A DNA stretch of 64,000 nt from Elmis aenea (taxonomy: Eukaryota > Arthropoda > Insecta > Coleoptera > Elmidae): NCBI GenBank assembly GCA_947652605.1, contig OX393581.1, forward strand, positions 25,352,788-25,416,787, read 5' to 3'. The notes under the pieces are model-generated. The model was not told where the DNA came from, did no database searches, and saw nothing but the letters and a program-made list of their open reading frames with translations. Positions 36,505 to 47,823 of this stretch are shown piece by piece (position 1 is the first letter of the stretch; every line of letters starts with the position of its first letter). The translations under genes were made by a program, and so were the position numbers.

Positions 36505-36829
36505 TCTATATATATAAAAGAGCTTGTTTGTTTGTTTGTTTGTGTGTTTGTTTGTTTGTTCGCTATAGAATCCTAGGTCCGTTGACCGATCGGGACCAAA
36601 TTTGGCACAGTTACTATTTGGGACCTAACGGATCAAACGTCGTATAAAGAACGGCCGGAAATGCCCGGGAGCGGCCGGAAACGTCCGCCGAGCGCGAGCG
36701 CGGAGCGCGAGTAGTCTGTAATTATTGAACGTCTGAGAACGTCCGCCGGGGCGAGCGCGGAGCGCGAGTAGTCTGTGATTGATAAAAGAGAATTGTAACC
36801 ACCCGTGCAACGCCGGGTAAATCGCCTAG
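36505..36829 (+). mobile_element. Helitron-like element 2, intact ends
   Basis: It begins TCTATATATATAAAAGAGC after A and ends ...ACCCGTGCAACGCCGGGTAA...CTAG followed by T at 36830. This fits the Helitron pattern of a TC start, a short 3' hairpin (CCCG...CGGG), CTAG, and insertion between A and T. The first ~100 bp match element 1 closely. The rest contains a GC-rich tandem duplication (GAGCGCGGAGCGCGAGTAGT at about 36693 and 36754). Non-autonomous, 325 bp. Confidence 0.82.
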
Positions 36830-37961
36830 TATGCTATAAACTGATTCGATAAAACAATACTACGGCATTAAAATGATAAAGATTTATTAAAAAAAAAAAA
36901 AAAAGCATTGCCTTGGAAACCAAAAACGCTATAAACTTGTGCATCGACCCAATACACAGTTTATGTAATACATGTGTTTTTGTAGTTTAAGATTTATTAC
37001 TAACACCAATTCTCAATTATGGAAGTGTGATTAAACAGCAGTACCGTGTTAAATAAATGTTGCCTGAATTTTATCCCTTCATATTCTTTGAATACGTTTT
37101 TAAAAATGTAGTTTGCATCTATTAATATGTTATTTATACCATCAGCACATTTAATTAGCCATTATGTGTCTTACTGATTGCCTATTTGCACAAAACGTGA
37201 TTTAATTTGAAGTAATTAATACAACCAATTACTGTATGCGAATTTGTACCGGTAACTTTATCTTAAAATTTCGTTCGACTGTCATTACGAACGCGAGCCT
37301 TAAAATAATGGTACTTGTGTGTGGTACAGACATTTCATTAATTCCAGTGAAGAATTAATCGCCACTCCTACTGTTTTCTGTTTTATTTAACGGTATCGAA
37401 ATCGGGGTGGCTAAATGATAATTTCTTAATGCATTGCATGTGTGGCAATCAGAATGTGATAACTTGTTTCGTGTTCCATCTTTGTTGGGGCCTTCCACAC
37501 GAAGAACTGTGCGAGTTGTTTAATGTGACAACTTAGGGACAATTTAATTTCTTTATCGTGTGGTTAAATCGATCGATCGATTATTGTACGGATGTGATCA
37601 TCATTAATTTTTTTTAAGTCAGTACTTCAATACACCTTAAACTTGTCATTCGCTGTTAATGATGGGAAAGGTAAAAGAGACTTCTTTTTCATGAAGGCTA
37701 ACAATTATTATTTGGAACATAAATAACGTGTTTGTTATATTTTAAACGAATTGATCAAGTTTGAAATTTCTGAAATTATTTTGGTTTCAATAAACACAGT
37801 TTTAGAAGCAAATAAGAGTTTTACGATTTGGTGTAAGTAGGTACATTATTTTTTACCTCAATGCATTTTTATGCATTTTTCACAAATAGCACATTTTTTA
37901 ACTTTCCACAAATGTTACACCCAACTAACAGGAATTACTCCATAATTCTGTTATTTGTAAG
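36830..37961. other. AT-rich spacer
   Basis: Only a poly-A run at about 36889 and unrelated AT-rich DNA; no gene supported. Confidence 0.55.
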
Positions 37962-39761
37962 CAGGGCCGGTCAAGTAGGGGGTGCAGTGGGTGCAATGCA
38001 CCCGGGCCCCCGGTTTAGGGGGCCCCAAAATGGCATGTATTAAAATGATTTTGTACATTTTGTGCCACCGAAAAGAAAATATTTATCGGTTCTAATAAAG
38101 TAAAAACTTTCAAAATTAAAATAAAAAAACTACCGAAAAGTAATAACTGTTTAAAACAGTGGATAAAAAGACAGAAACAGTACAAATTGTACATGCCATA
38201 ATGTCGTTTTGGAAATAGAAAGCAAAAATAAAGAAATTTAAACTATTGCAAGATACATAAGGAGATATTAATAAATTGTTAGCTTCAAAGCGATGACAGC
38301 ATCAGCTTCTTTTTTTTTATAAAATCAGGGCAACACGTACTTTAACATTTAAAAAAATTGAATTTGAAAATTATTAAATAAAAGTAAAAAAAATGTTCAA
38401 GGACTATCTAGATGGGATTGCGGAGTTTGTTTTTTGTTATTTTGTTAATAATAATTCATTATTATAATTACATTATTTTTAATTTTAAATAAACCAAAAG
38501 AACTGTTTTTATCAAGTATAATTTTAAAAATAATTCATACTGTGGACCTTTAACTCAGCAGAATTTTTTTTTAAATTGAGAAAAAATCTTTTCTGTGGCA
38601 AATAATTTTTTTCCACGGTGAATGTAACTTTTGTACTGAAGATTATTTTACTTGGCTTTTTTTTACTGTGCATTCTTGCATTCTTCTTTTTTAACCTAGT
38701 ATTTTGATATTTTTTACAATCTTAATAAATCCTAGCCATTTCTGATATAGATGAACGATTAAAAACACTTCTAAAATTTTGGAAAATTATAAAATATTAC
38801 ATTTTTTGGTTAAAATAACTAGCTCGCCTGGAGTACTAGAAAAATATGTTAATAAATTTTATGAAAAATTTTGAATGGTGTAAATAAGAATTTACAAAGT
38901 TTTTTAATGTAAAATAAAATAGAATCAAAATCCCCATTCAAAATCAAACCATAAAACTGCTTAAATTTATCTAAAAAAATATTTATTATGAAATTTTCCC
39001 CAACGTTTATATTGCACTCAACATTTATTTAACACTTCTGGTCACTGCCACCAGTTCATAGCACTCGTCTAGTAAATTAAAATTATTTAAAACGAACATC
39101 AGATATACAATTTCTCAAGAGAGACTTAATTCCTTAGCAATATTATCCATCGAAAATACAGAAGTTGAAACGACAAACTTTGAAAATTAAAAATGGGCTT
39201 TTCAATGACCAAGTCTAAAACTGATAAAAGTCGTATAGAATGAAAAAATATTTCAATTGAAGGGGCCATTGCAAAAAGGGTACAAGTGCATTTTGACTAG
39301 TATCGAGTAATAGAGTTGTAAAGTTAATTGCTTTCTAAGAATTAACCGTTGTGGTTGGAATATTTTAAATCATGGATGGCACTAGTAAGCCTAAAATGCA
39401 CTTGAATCTTTTTTGCACTAATAGAGTGCAGCTTTAACTTTAGATGTATGTACTTATCTCAAAATGTAAAAAAAATCACTTATACCCTTTTTGCACCAAC
39501 CCCTTCAATTATTGTGTGTTTGTTGTGTTATTTTTGTTTATAAACTTATTATGTACTGCATTAAATACCAACCCAAAATATTGGATTTAGAAATAACTGT
39601 GAGTATTTTAAATCTCAATTTATTACAATTTTATGATTAACGCATATATTTCATTATTTAAATTAAATTAATTTAATGTAAAATTTTGCAAATGAAATTT
39701 TTATAGGGGGCCCCAAAAAAGTTTTTGCACCCGTGCCCCGCTATATAGAAGACCGGCCCTG
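37962..39761. mobile_element. 1.8-kb hAT element, GGGGGCCCC ends
   Basis: Terminal CAGGGCCGGTC and inverted GACCGGCCCTG bound 1800 bp. Flanks TTTGTAAG (37954-37961) and TTTGTAAA (39762-39769) match at 7 of 8. Subterminal GGGGGCCCCAAAA occurs just inside both ends in inverted orientation. The interior is AT-rich, with no readable transposase and a nested MITE at 39255-39510. Confidence 0.87.
39255..39510. mobile_element. MITE nested in the 1.8-kb hAT element
   Basis: AATTGAAGGGGCCATTGCAA with AAAGGGTACAAGTG at the left is matched by CACTTATACCCTTTTTGCAC with CAACCCCTTCAATT at the right. The terminal inverted repeat is about 35 bp with few mismatches. The target duplication cannot be told from the inverted repeat because AATT is self-complementary. 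Confidence 0.8.
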
Positions 39762-39844
39762 TTTGTAAAGATATAAAAAAAAGTTTAACGGCAAACTTCT
39801 TTTAGAGCCATAGCCGCATAATCTCAAGTTATTTTTAACTACAC

Positions 39845-40330
39845 AGAGTGTTAGTTTCCGCTTGCGTTAATACTTTATACAGAACACCCTGTAAAATTTG
39901 TATGATTTTATTTTCACTTCACTTTCAAACATGTGTAAGGTGTTTTGTACATAAACTTAACCCTTTTCAAGTTATTACTAATACATTTCTTCACAAATGT
40001 CTCATTTTGAGTTCCAATATGAACAAACTATTCCATAGCTCTGTTATTATAATAGTAAAGATACAAAAATATGTTTCAGACAAAATTTGTTAACGATCAA
40101 TAGTTGCATATCTTAAAACTAATTTTAACTAAACTGAGTGTTTTGTTTTTGCGTACCAGGAAGTAACCTTGTTTATTAAAATAGAGCACCCTGAGTATTT
40201 CGCATGTTTTCGGTTTCAAATTCTATTACTGTCAAAAAATATTCAAGGTGTTTTGTATATCTAAATCCTACCGTATTTGAGTAATGTACGTTGTTTTTTT
40301 AGTATTGCCAAATACAGAACTCAGACACAA
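39845..40330. repeat. Dispersed repeat with ACACCCTGTA modules
   Basis: CAGAACACCCTGTAAAATTTG at about 39881, a decayed GAGCACCCTGAGTATTTCGC at about 40184, and TTCACAAATGTCTCATTTTGAG at about 39989 recur in a fragment at about 51740-51810. The spacing and phrasing resemble 23900-24420 and 54532-55150, but similarity is low. It is probably an old member of that repeat group. Confidence 0.5.
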
Positions 40331-41828
40331 AATTATTAAGATCATGAATAACGCGTGTGTTGTCTTAAGCCATTTGCTTTAGTTTACAAATTTGTCTTAA
40401 ATGCTTAAAAGTAGTCTTTAAACTGAATTAAAAGTTTTTCAAATTTCGGACAATTTTAAAGGAAGTAATAATTGTTAGTTGTTATGTTTACAATAATTAA
40501 ATATGGTACTTAATAAATTTTTAGGTCTTTTTTTAGTATTTAATGATTTTTTTAACTATGACTAATAATATTAAACGTAGAATTTTTGATAATGTTTGCA
40601 ATATAATTTATAACAAAAATAGACAAATAATACTTTTATCTAAGCTAAAAGTGGTGTTAAAATACACAAGAAAATTTACGCTCTAAAGGAAATAATTATG
40701 AAAAATGTTGCTTCGGTTTAATTTTAATTAGTGCCTTTATCGCAGCGTTCAAAATTTTAATTCATAACGTACCGTCATATATCAAAACTAGATCAAAAGA
40801 ATTAGTTGTGTGCCTTAGGTGAGGGTGTGCGAGGGCGTATATGCAAAATAGGACGTATATCTTACTAAGACTTGAAGATTTTTAATGAGAGTTGAAGCCA
40901 CAGCGAGGGTGGTTCGCGCCTCCGGCCCCCACTAACGAGGGGTTGAAAAGATAATTATGACCACACGTACGACGAGATGGTGATGCGATTTTCCAGCACC
41001 TGAGACTGTGACTTCACAACTTTAGGCTACTACCAACATTTCATTTAAAGTTTTATAAAGACTTTTCTGGTTACTTTAAATACACAACTCTGTTCATAGA
41101 TAATAAACTTTACAGTTATGGTATTTTACTGTTTTTCTACCATTTTCAAATAAGTTTAACGTGATATGTGTTAATTCTATGCAATTTATGGATATAACAC
41201 TGTCACATTCTTATATTTCCCTTTGATATAGACAATTCAAATTTGGAACGAATTGTGACGCGACCTATAAATATTTTTGTACAATAACTGTTTTTAAAAA
41301 ATGCCCTAAGCCCCGCCTTTATGAGTCGATATATTACGAAGTGTGACGTGTTTTCAGACAACAAAATATTTAAAACTTGGGTGACCATATTATAGGTAAA
41401 CATAACCATATACTTTTGTGAGAGTGTTTGGGTCTGATTATAGCGGTAAAACTTTGAGTTCGGCGTTTTAAAATCATTGTAATGCATGATAGTGATATAT
41501 AGTGCGGGGGTTGTTATAAATACGGTTAAGGGTTGCGCACAGTGATTATTAAAATATTGCCCAAAGGTTTTGGGGTTCGGTGATGTATGGAACTAAACAG
41601 AAAATTGGTCTACATTAGTAAGCGTTAGATATTTTAATATTGGAAGATGCTGTTGTTTTTTGTGCCATAAAATTGACTACTATAGACTTATTTGGAAAAG
41701 GTAACTTAAAGTACGTTTTTAAATTGAATTTTGTTGTACGCTTTCTTGTAACTTGAAATAACTATCTAATTTTTTCGTATGAAGTAGTCAAATGATACGT
41801 TAAATAAATTAAAACCACCATTACTTAC
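40331..41828. other. AT-rich DNA with one GC-rich patch
   Basis: A short GC-rich patch at about 40895-40940 (GAGGGTGGTTCGCGCCTCCG, GGCCCCCACTAACGAGGGG) stands out but fits no family I know. The 94-codon minus-strand frame at 41203-41487 is unrecognised. Confidence 0.4.
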
Positions 41829-41964
41829 CTTTTTCTAAAAAGAATCTCTTGTAGAATGCTAGAACAGTTTTAAGACTCTTGTCAGCAGTGACGCCGAGCG
41901 AAATCCCGGTGGGTCGGTCGCTGCTACTGCTACCGCGGCCCGCTGTTCTTCTTGTCACTTTCAT
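41829..41964 (-). CDS. Candidate first exon or exonised repeat
   Basis: The minus-strand frame from ATG at 41964 reads MKVTRRTAGRGSSSSDRPTG and continues to an exact splice-donor match (GAAAAAG/GTAAGT, GT at 41828-41827), 45 codons plus one base. The first half is GC-rich, in contrast with its surroundings. However, the part next to the donor (41847-41903) is a copy of a dispersed hairpin module also found at 52985-53060 and 60775-60932, so the apparent exon may be repeat-derived. No protein family is recognised. Confidence 0.28.
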
Positions 41965-42595
41965 AAATAAATATTGCAATATTGTTGTTTTGGTTGAGAC
42001 AGATCAAATTTAACCCGAACAAAAAACATGTGAATTGATAATTAAAGAACATTATGTCAGAAGCGATACTTTGGGAACAACAGCGAATGCCCGACGAAAT
42101 GTTGAAGACCATATTTTTCAAAATCTAAGTAAATAATATAATATGAAAGTTTTTTACTATGAATTTCAATTGAACGCGGGATTAAAACTTATCAAAATGT
42201 ATTAACTTATATTTTGGTATAAGATCCAAAAGCAAATTAAAGGAAATGAATGTCCAGAAAACTGTTTAGAAAACCGTAGCAAGCCATTAGTTAAATATCA
42301 TAAAACAGCACCGGTATCGGTGTTTAGAGAAGAATTTAACGATGTGATGACAAAATAAAATCATTTCAAAATTTCAGTGCAAGATTGTTGTAATACGGAT
42401 AAACTGTGTGTTCTAAGAATAAATTAAGAAGGACAAATTGTATTTATTGCTGCTTTAATAATATAACTTATATAGTAGTGGGTACAGACAAGGATTGGAA
42501 AACCGGTTAACCGGAACCTTTTTTCGAAAATCGACAACCAATTTTTACGTTTCGGCTTACCGGTTATTCGAAATTTATGCAATTTTCGTTTAAAT

Positions 42596-43095
42596 TTGCG
42601 ACGTTTTAATTTGCCAAGTTTAGTTACCCAGATTCTCGGGTTAGGTCTCATTAACGCTACCACACCTTCAAAGAAAATACTTAATTTTGCAACAAATATT
42701 ATGAGACGATTGTTTGATGGACAAGACAAAAATGAAGAAATAGAGCATTCAACTGAGGATGGTTGCGTAAATATTGCAGGTGTAGCTGACGTTCAGGTGT
42801 AAACGATGGAAGAAGAGCTTAATCAAATATGGAAACGGTAAAATGCCCTATATTACCAAAGTCTCAAGATAAATTATCCTACCTTAAAAAAGAATTTGCA
42901 ATATTTTCAAATACCAAAATTAGAGCGGACTATTTAAAAAATATATATAGAGCAATCATAACGATTAAACCAACGTCAAACAATTTAGAGAGAACTTTCT
43001 CTGTGGCAAAGTTTTGCACAAAGATTCGTTTTAGATTTTCGAATAAATCTTTAAATGCTTTAGTTTTAATTTTATTTTTTGAGGAAAAATTTTAA
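42596..43095 (+). pseudogene. hAT transposase C-terminal part, frameshifted
   Basis: Two plus-strand frames carry the remnant. 42596-42802 (frame 2) has no clear motif. 42829-43095 (frame 1) contains KNIYRAIITIKPTSNNLERT, followed by FSVAKFCTKIRFRFSNKSLN and ALVLILFF. The P-T-S-N-N-L-E-R-T-F-S-x-A ... R-x-R-x-S ... L pattern is the hAT dimerisation domain. The frame change and missing N-terminal BED and catalytic parts make it non-functional. It closely resembles the remnant in the element at 57838-59106. Confidence 0.72.
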
Positions 43096-43274
43096 CATTT
43101 TTATCAAATGTACTCACAATCAATAATACTTATTTTTTGTAACCAAAATGTATTAGAGAATGTATTTGAATTAATCAATTTATTGTTGTTTTTAGTTATT
43201 AAATATAAAAATGTTATGAAATATAATTTATTTATGAAATAATTTATTATTGTTTTTAATTATTGGATATATAT

Positions 43275-43550
43275 TTTTTTGTGCGATCGTACTAGAAACG
43301 GACGCGTTAGCAACCATAAAGTACTGCATTACCGGCCCTATCCTTAGCAACGGCCGTAAAAGTTACTTTTCAGGCCGTTACCCTTAGCAACGGCCGAAAA
43401 AGTAACTTTTACGGCCGTTGCTAAGGAGAGGGCCGGTAATGCAGTACATACGCCGTCATCTGTCAATGACAGAATGTCACGTAGTTTCTAACCTATAATT
43501 TTGAAAATTACTAAAAATTTAAATTGTTTTTAATTCGATCGCACAAAAAA
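43275..43550. mobile_element. Hairpin MITE with 127-nt near-perfect stem
   Basis: TTTTTTGTGCGATCG and inverted CGATCGCACAAAAAA bound about 275 bp. Inside, GTACTGCATTACCGGCCCT at 43321 pairs with its inverse ending at 43447, and the stem continues through CCTTAGCAACGGCCGTAAAA. A third CCTTAGCAACGGCCG copy lies at the centre. It is GC-rich in an AT-rich host, implying recent arrival. Confidence 0.82.
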
Positions 43551-44089
43551 TGTAATATGCACCTCGGCCAAAACGTACTTTTTCGGCCTTCATACATAAA
43601 TAACTATTATTTTAGAACCGGATTCGGATTTGTAAAATAATCGTGGATTCGATTCAGATTCGTCGAAACCAAAAAGACCGAATCTTCCCAAACCCTATGT
43701 GTACTTAATTAAAGTGCAATTCTAGTTTGCGAATAAAACAAAAAGGTAGAAGTTTTGATTTTGAGTTTCATAAAAAACAAAATTATTTTCATACTTTTAC
43801 CATAGTGAACTGCTGCAGAATTTAGTTGGTAATAGCGTTTAGTTGTTTTTTAATTGCAAACATCGCTTGTTTACGAATTCATGGCACACTGATAACAAAA
43901 TTTTTACAAAATTAGCCACATTTTCGTTATTTTTTGCAACACACATAAAAATATATATTTTTAAAAAGCTAAATAAATTATTTTTTATAGTCATGGCTCA
44001 TGGCCTACTAGTTTCTATTTAAAAAAATATAAGTCTACTTACATCTCTAAAGTAAAGGTCGTTAAAAAAGTTTTAAAATCTTTTTTAAA

Positions 44090-44324
44090 TAAGGCATAAA
44101 AATGTTTATAAACCCATACAAAATTTTCTATTTTTATAAATAAAGAAGTTATAGAACATTTTCAAAGACGATGAAATTTTATTTTCTTTTGTAGTGTTAA
44201 AAAGAAAAGTGACATAAAAAATCTTATAACACAGGCGTGTTTATCTCAAAAAAATAACCAAAGAGACCCATATCAGATTTTTTCTAACTATTATGGTAAC
44301 CGAGATACCCCGTAAAACTGATAG
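44090..44324 (-). repeat. Dispersed repeat E, copy 1
   Basis: The reverse complement of this segment aligns with 62746-62950. Shared landmarks include AAATCTGATAT, GATAAACACGCCTGTG (AATAAACACGCCTGTG in copy 2) and ATAACTTCTTTATTTA. Its outer end reads TACGGGGTATCTCGGTTACC on the minus strand, like the TATCTCG motif of the snapback superfamily. Confidence 0.62.
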
Positions 44325-46399
44325 ATAATTTTAAAAAATGCTATACATAAAAAACTAACACAACTTAGGGAATGCTTTTATTCAATGGAAGAGGAAGAAC
44401 AAAAAAACATTTAAACTAGGTATTTAAAATTGAATAACATTTACATTAATATGGTATTTCAAAAATGAAAATATAAGTAGGTAATTCGTATAATTTCAGA
44501 AAATACTTTTTTTCTAAACGCAATTTGAATTTTATATATTCAGGAAGTAAATTTGATTTCTTAATTAATATACTAATTTAAAAGCTATAGAATACTCAAA
44601 AATTTGTTAGTTATGTTATAAGCAAAGACTCGGGTCATTTTAGGAAAAACATTATTTTATAACAGCCTTATTTTTAATAGTTGCATTCAAGTATTACTAA
44701 TTAAGTAAGTGAACCTTTTAATGCAATTCGCTCTGCGGTACACGTTTTTAAGTAACCACACATTAATATAAGTTTCTACATTTTTTGCTTCGTACGTATT
44801 AATAAAGATAAATATCTCAACTGGCAAATCCCCTCATTACAATTTGAATTAAGCGCGGTAAGTTTTTATTTTTCTGTAACTGTACAAGTAATAACGCCCT
44901 TTCATTATGGAAAATATGTTTTAAATAAGTATAAATAAAATAATTTATAAGAGGATATACGTGTCACCACGACTCTGTTTACAAAGAAATTAAGAATAAG
45001 TGCCGCTATTTGTAACTTAGATTATATGAGTTTCGGCTTTAATTTCTGCAAAGGAGACGTTGTTATAAATGGTAACATTAATTTACGTATGGTTTGTATA
45101 CTTTATATACACCACAGCAAAGAACCTAATGACATCTATTAGTATTGTGGGAATAATTTGTTTTGTACGGGCTACGCCAACATTCACACGCACCCAGTTT
45201 TTTTTTTTCGTGTACAAATATTCTCTAGAATGTTAACTGAGTTATTATATAAACTAGATAAATAGTCCATGTGCAGTATTGTATAATAAAGTGATGTAAA
45301 AATCTCATATTCGATGAGCCACGCGACTCTCAATCACTAGGGGTGCATCGGAGAAAGAGGGGATTGTTCTACAGGTGTATGTGTCGGTATGTACAGGTGC
45401 ATCCCAAGGACACACCCTTTTACAAATTTCCATCCCCAAACTCGAAGCCTTTAATAAAAATTGGTTTTAAAATACTTTTACTTTAATTTCTGTATCACAC
45501 AACTAGAAACAAGATTTATATAGGAAACGGCTTCATAATAGAGATAAATCGATACACCTGTACTCTGTAATTTGTAGCTAATTAAGTAAAACACATACTT
45601 CTAATAACTTTATAACTACTATCCTGATGTGCTCCATGGATCATTTTCATCTCATTCGATTGTGGTCCATCATACATGCTACCGTAATAAATAAACCAAA
45701 ACAGACAAATTCCGCGAAACTTACATTGCACTCAAAGGCGAATAGTAATTTTCACTTTGATAACATTTTAAATGAACTTTGTTAGACACACCATAATTTT
45801 ATTTTATTTATCGTGTCGTTATTAGAACATAAAAATTAACTTACCCTAAGATGTTTTATATATTTCAACTTCAAATAAATAGCTCTTCCTAAAAAATATA
45901 TAGAGGCGCATAAAAAAAAGTAAACAGATGGACATTAAAAATCGTTTAAGATATTTTAATTGGAACTTTAAGACAAACTACAATGAATTAAATACTATTG
46001 TTATTTAATATACGTCACAAACAATAAAACAACTTAGCCTAAATATATTATTCCTGTATTTTAATTGGCTTAATATAAAATAGTTTGTTACATGTGCATC
46101 TTAAACGTTTACGAATCAGATAAAATTTATAAAACTACAGGTCCATCTCTGCCTGATTAAATTTTATTGGTATAATTTGATAATGTTCTTTAGTAAACTT
46201 GTTTTAAATGTTACTTTAATGTGAAAATGATGCAAGATTACATTAACTTTGATGTTTCTTAATTTTATTATTGTTTTGCAAGTGTTTTAATAATTAATTT
46301 TAATTATAGATTAACTGTTCAAGTAACAAAAAACACATAAATAAAATAAAAATATAAGGTTTGAAAATTACTGTAATTTAATTTTTTCGTATTTCTTTC
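44325..46399. other. AT-rich DNA, no gene supported
   Basis: No frame above about 60 codons and no bounded repeat is visible. A small less AT-rich stretch at 45310-45440 has no motif. Confidence 0.55.
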
Positions 46400-46651
46400 G
46401 CATCCTTTGCAAGTAAAATGGTGCAACTTTTTTGAAAAAATCTGAAACGTTTCCGAAGAAAACGCGAAAAACGAAGCCCTTGTAAAAACGGTTTCCCCTA
46501 TGTTAAACGACTATGCAAATCGCATAGGCATAGATTTAGTTACGCTTCTCAAATCATAGCGCTTTTGCAGGGTTTTCGTTTTTGAAGTTTTTCTCCGGAA
46601 CCGTTTAAGATTTTTTCAAAAACTTTGCATCATTTTACTTGCAAAGGATGC
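46400..46651. mobile_element. Short snapback element (252 bp)
   Basis: GCATCCTTTGCAAGTAAAAT at the left is matched by ATTTTACTTGCAAAGGATGC at the right. Pairing continues over AACTTTTTTGAAAAAATC and GAAAACGCGAAAAACGAAG, so nearly the whole element is a palindrome of arms of about 110 bp around a GACTATGCAAATCGCATAGG core. Confidence 0.85.
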
Positions 46652-46744
46652 ACGAATTGGTAAATAGAGGAATTTTGATTTTATCTCTGACGGTTTCATG
46701 GATAACGCGATTGCAAAAATTACCTTTATTATTCAGCTTTTCCC

Positions 46745-47029
46745 CTATTTTTCCGAAGGAAATTTCCTGTGGCACGTATTACTCTGCAAAACATTTGGTT
46801 TTGATGTTTCTGATGCAATAACACGGCCTTGATCAAATTCTAGCGACAACGTATCGTGACCTTCCCTGGTTAGTATTGAAGCTTGACCACTAATTGCTTT
46901 AATTAACGAAATATATAACTTAAACAAATAGATGTCTAGTGAAAACTGGAGGTTGTAATAAAGAAAGAAAAATAACAGCAAATAACACAAATTTAGCAGT
47001 AGCCTAATCTGAAATTCTAATGTAAACAC
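46745..47029 (-). CDS. 94-codon ORF with coding-like tail; weak candidate
   Basis: The minus-strand frame has a hydrophobic first half (LLLNLCYLLLFFFLYY) and a balanced polar second half (GQASILTREGHDTLSLEF, then DQGRVIASETSKPN) that reads like real protein rather than translated AT-rich DNA. I recognise no family and cannot pair splice sites. It lies next to the short snapback element but does not overlap it. Confidence 0.2.
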   Translation of the reverse strand: MFTLEFQIRLLLNLCYLLLFFFLYYNLQFSLDIYLFKLYISLIKAISGQASILTREGHDTLSLEFDQGRVIASETSKPNVLQSNTCHRKFPSEK

Positions 47030-47488
47030 GTGGTAGGAAATTGTATAGAATTAACTAAACGATATTAGTTTTATTTGTCTATCCAACAAAAGCTGGATTT
47101 GGTAAGTAAAAATTTAATAACGTAGAAATTGCTGCACGCGATTTCTTATCAACAGTAGGCTTTGTACTAATTCGTAGTTATGTTTAGTTTTCAACAGCCC
47201 AATATATACTTAACAATTTTCGCTGGCTACTGATCATGTATTTTACATACACAGGTAGCAAGAGTTTTTATTATCTCTTATAATAGTAAACAAAAAAATG
47301 TTATCTAAAAAATGGCACACTGTAAAAACCTTGTACTTTAGACATTTTTCATGCATTTTTTAAAATTAGGGCAAATATAAAAATAACGGGTCAAGCCAAT
47401 TTGCTAAAAATACAAAATTTTTAAAACGTATTACACAATTTTTACCCCTAAATAGACATTTTTGGTGGTGTGTACTTATCAGTAAGAC
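47030..47488. other. AT-rich spacer
   Basis: No feature supported. Confidence 0.5.
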
Positions 47489-47823
47489 CAATGTTTCTCA
47501 ACCCTTTTAAACTTGCGCCCCCCGTTTCCATATTAATTTTTATTGCACCCCCTTTCAATCCTATTATGCAATGGCGACTTACAAAAAACGGTGCTTGAAT
47601 TGTTTTAAAACCCCTTCTCCTGTTTCACACTGAAGACCAAAAACAAAAAAAGGCCCTTCAATTGTTTTGAAAAATCCATCCTGTGTCACATTAATGAAAA
47701 AGATCCTCCAATTTTTTTTTAATCCGTCCCGTTTCATACTATTTACTTGTTGTGCAATAAATTATTTTTATTTTTTTGCGTCCCCCTCCAGATATTTGGC
47801 ACACCAAAGGTTGAGAACCACTA
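47489..47823. mobile_element. hAT MITE, TTCTCAACC-type ends
   Basis: CAATGTTTCTCAACCCTTTT and the inverted right end TAGTGGTTCTCAACCTTTGG bound 335 bp. Flanks AGTAAGAC and AGTAAAAT match at 6 of 8. Internal CCCCCTTTC/CCCCCTCC motifs are inverted near both ends. Ends of the form CAGTGGTTCTCAACC are typical of hAT MITEs. Confidence 0.8.

Larger units (their letters stand above)
42489..43696 (+). mobile_element. AACCGG-rich hAT element with transposase remnant and nested hairpin MITE
   Basis: The left end CAAGGATTGGAAAACCGGTT and the inverted right end TAGGGTTTGGGAAGATTCGG are diverged terminal repeats of a hAT family with AACCGG-rich subtermini. A transposase C-terminal remnant lies inside on the plus strand. 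A separate hairpin MITE interrupts its 3' part. No clear 8-bp duplication remains. Confidence 0.68.

Noticed and set aside
35972..36560. GTTTG/GTGTTTG runs as an independent microsatellite or CRISPR-like array
   Set aside because: They are the same internal microsatellite of two Helitron-like elements. There are no spacers and nothing else suggests a CRISPR array in this eukaryotic DNA.
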